From a virus: a DNA stretch of 21,013 bases. The position numbers and the translations under genes are program-made. Under the pieces are notes generated by a model. That model saw only the letters and a program-made list of their open reading frames with translations, was not told where the DNA came from and did no database searches. The stretch covers positions 1-21,013 of the IMG/VR virus record IMGVR_UViG_3300032334_000447, one strand, 5' to 3'. This document shows positions 20,847 through 21,013 of the stretch, one piece after another. Position 1 is the first letter of the stretch. The number at the start of each line of letters is the position of its first letter.

Positions 20847-21013
20847 AATTTGATCTATATGGAAATAAAATATTAGATGCTTCTGATTTTTCTAAGAAAA
20901 TAATGAAACATTTTAATGATCAACAAGAGATTAGAATCTACCATAGTTTTGGAACAAAAAGTGGTCATGAAAATGATTGTTCTACTATTTTTCCTAGATC
21001 TGCAATATATTGC
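20843..21013 (+). CDS. Unrecognised ORF after gene 44 (3' partial)
   Basis: The frame starts with an ATG overlapping the gene 44 stop (ATGA) and is open to the end of the window, 57 codons: MKFDLYGNKILDASDFSKK through HFNDQQEIRIYHSFGTK to CSTIFPRSAIYC. In T4 the gene after 44 is 62, the small clamp-loader subunit, but this N terminus does not resemble gp62 as I know it, and 62 is poorly conserved. It could be a diverged gp62 or an inserted gene. No motif supports a function. Confidence 0.6.
   Translation, partial: MKFDLYGNKILDASDFSKKIMKHFNDQQEIRIYHSFGTKSGHENDCSTIFPRSAIYC

Overview
The window is a contiguous piece of a T4-like (Straboviridae/marine 'T4 superfamily') myovirus genome. The evidence is a collinear run of T4 core genes, all on the + strand and tightly packed: 20, 67-like, 68, 21, 22, 23, a gp19-type tube protein, uvsY, uvsW, 55, 47, 46, 45 and 44. 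The DNA is AT-rich by eye. The gene order and several accessory genes (peptide deformylase, a 2-oxoglutarate/Fe(II) oxygenase, a fibre protein with GGTGLTSF-type repeats) resemble marine or freshwater cyanophage and pelagiphage relatives more than coliphage T4. The host cannot be read from the sequence.

Layout. Positions 1-7618 are the head-assembly block: portal (5' partial), a 697-aa fibre-like protein, a short gp67-like core protein, a 180-aa structural-type protein, gp68, prohead protease gp21, scaffold gp22 and major capsid protein gp23. The block ends in a strong intrinsic terminator preceded by a second hairpin. Positions 7717-8360 hold three small genes (a poly-Glu-tailed acidic protein, a beta-rich Ig-like protein and a 30-codon ORF), closed by another terminator. 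At 8430-8942 is a gp19-family tail-tube-like protein. Positions 8957-15514 carry recombination and transcription genes: UvsY, UvsW, a small conserved protein, late sigma factor gp55, a 2OG-Fe(II) oxygenase, a DUF465-like coiled coil, and the Mre11/Rad50-type pair gp47/gp46. Positions 15511-19197 are accessory and metabolic: peptide deformylase, a conserved small protein, a TAGT-like glycosyltransferase, a winged-helix protein with its own promoter and terminator, a second glycosyltransferase and a dNMP kinase. Positions 19197-21013 are replication: sliding clamp gp45, clamp-loader gp44 and the start of an unrecognised ORF.

Regulation. NATAAATA late-promoter boxes lie just upstream of genes 22, 23 and the gp19-like gene, with a weaker candidate before the gp67-like gene. 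This fits the presence of the late sigma factor gp55 and its activating clamp gp45 in the same window. Three near-consensus sigma70-type promoters (TTGAcA, 17-bp spacer, TATnnT) precede the oxygenase, the winged-helix gene and gene 45.

Most unusual points: (1) a fibre-like gene and a second structural-type gene sit inside the normally compact 20-67-68-21 head cassette; (2) a TAGT-like glycosyltransferase, a GT-A enzyme and a dNMP kinase are grouped in a way that suggests DNA base hypermodification; (3) two far-apart terminators share identical 8-nt stem arms and a preceding ATCA/TGAT hairpin; (4) the gp67 homologue lacks its acidic tail while acidic tracts appear in gp22 and in a 65-aa protein next to gene 23. 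There are no tRNAs, CRISPR arrays or insertion sequences that I can support, and no gene-free stretch longer than 300 bases.
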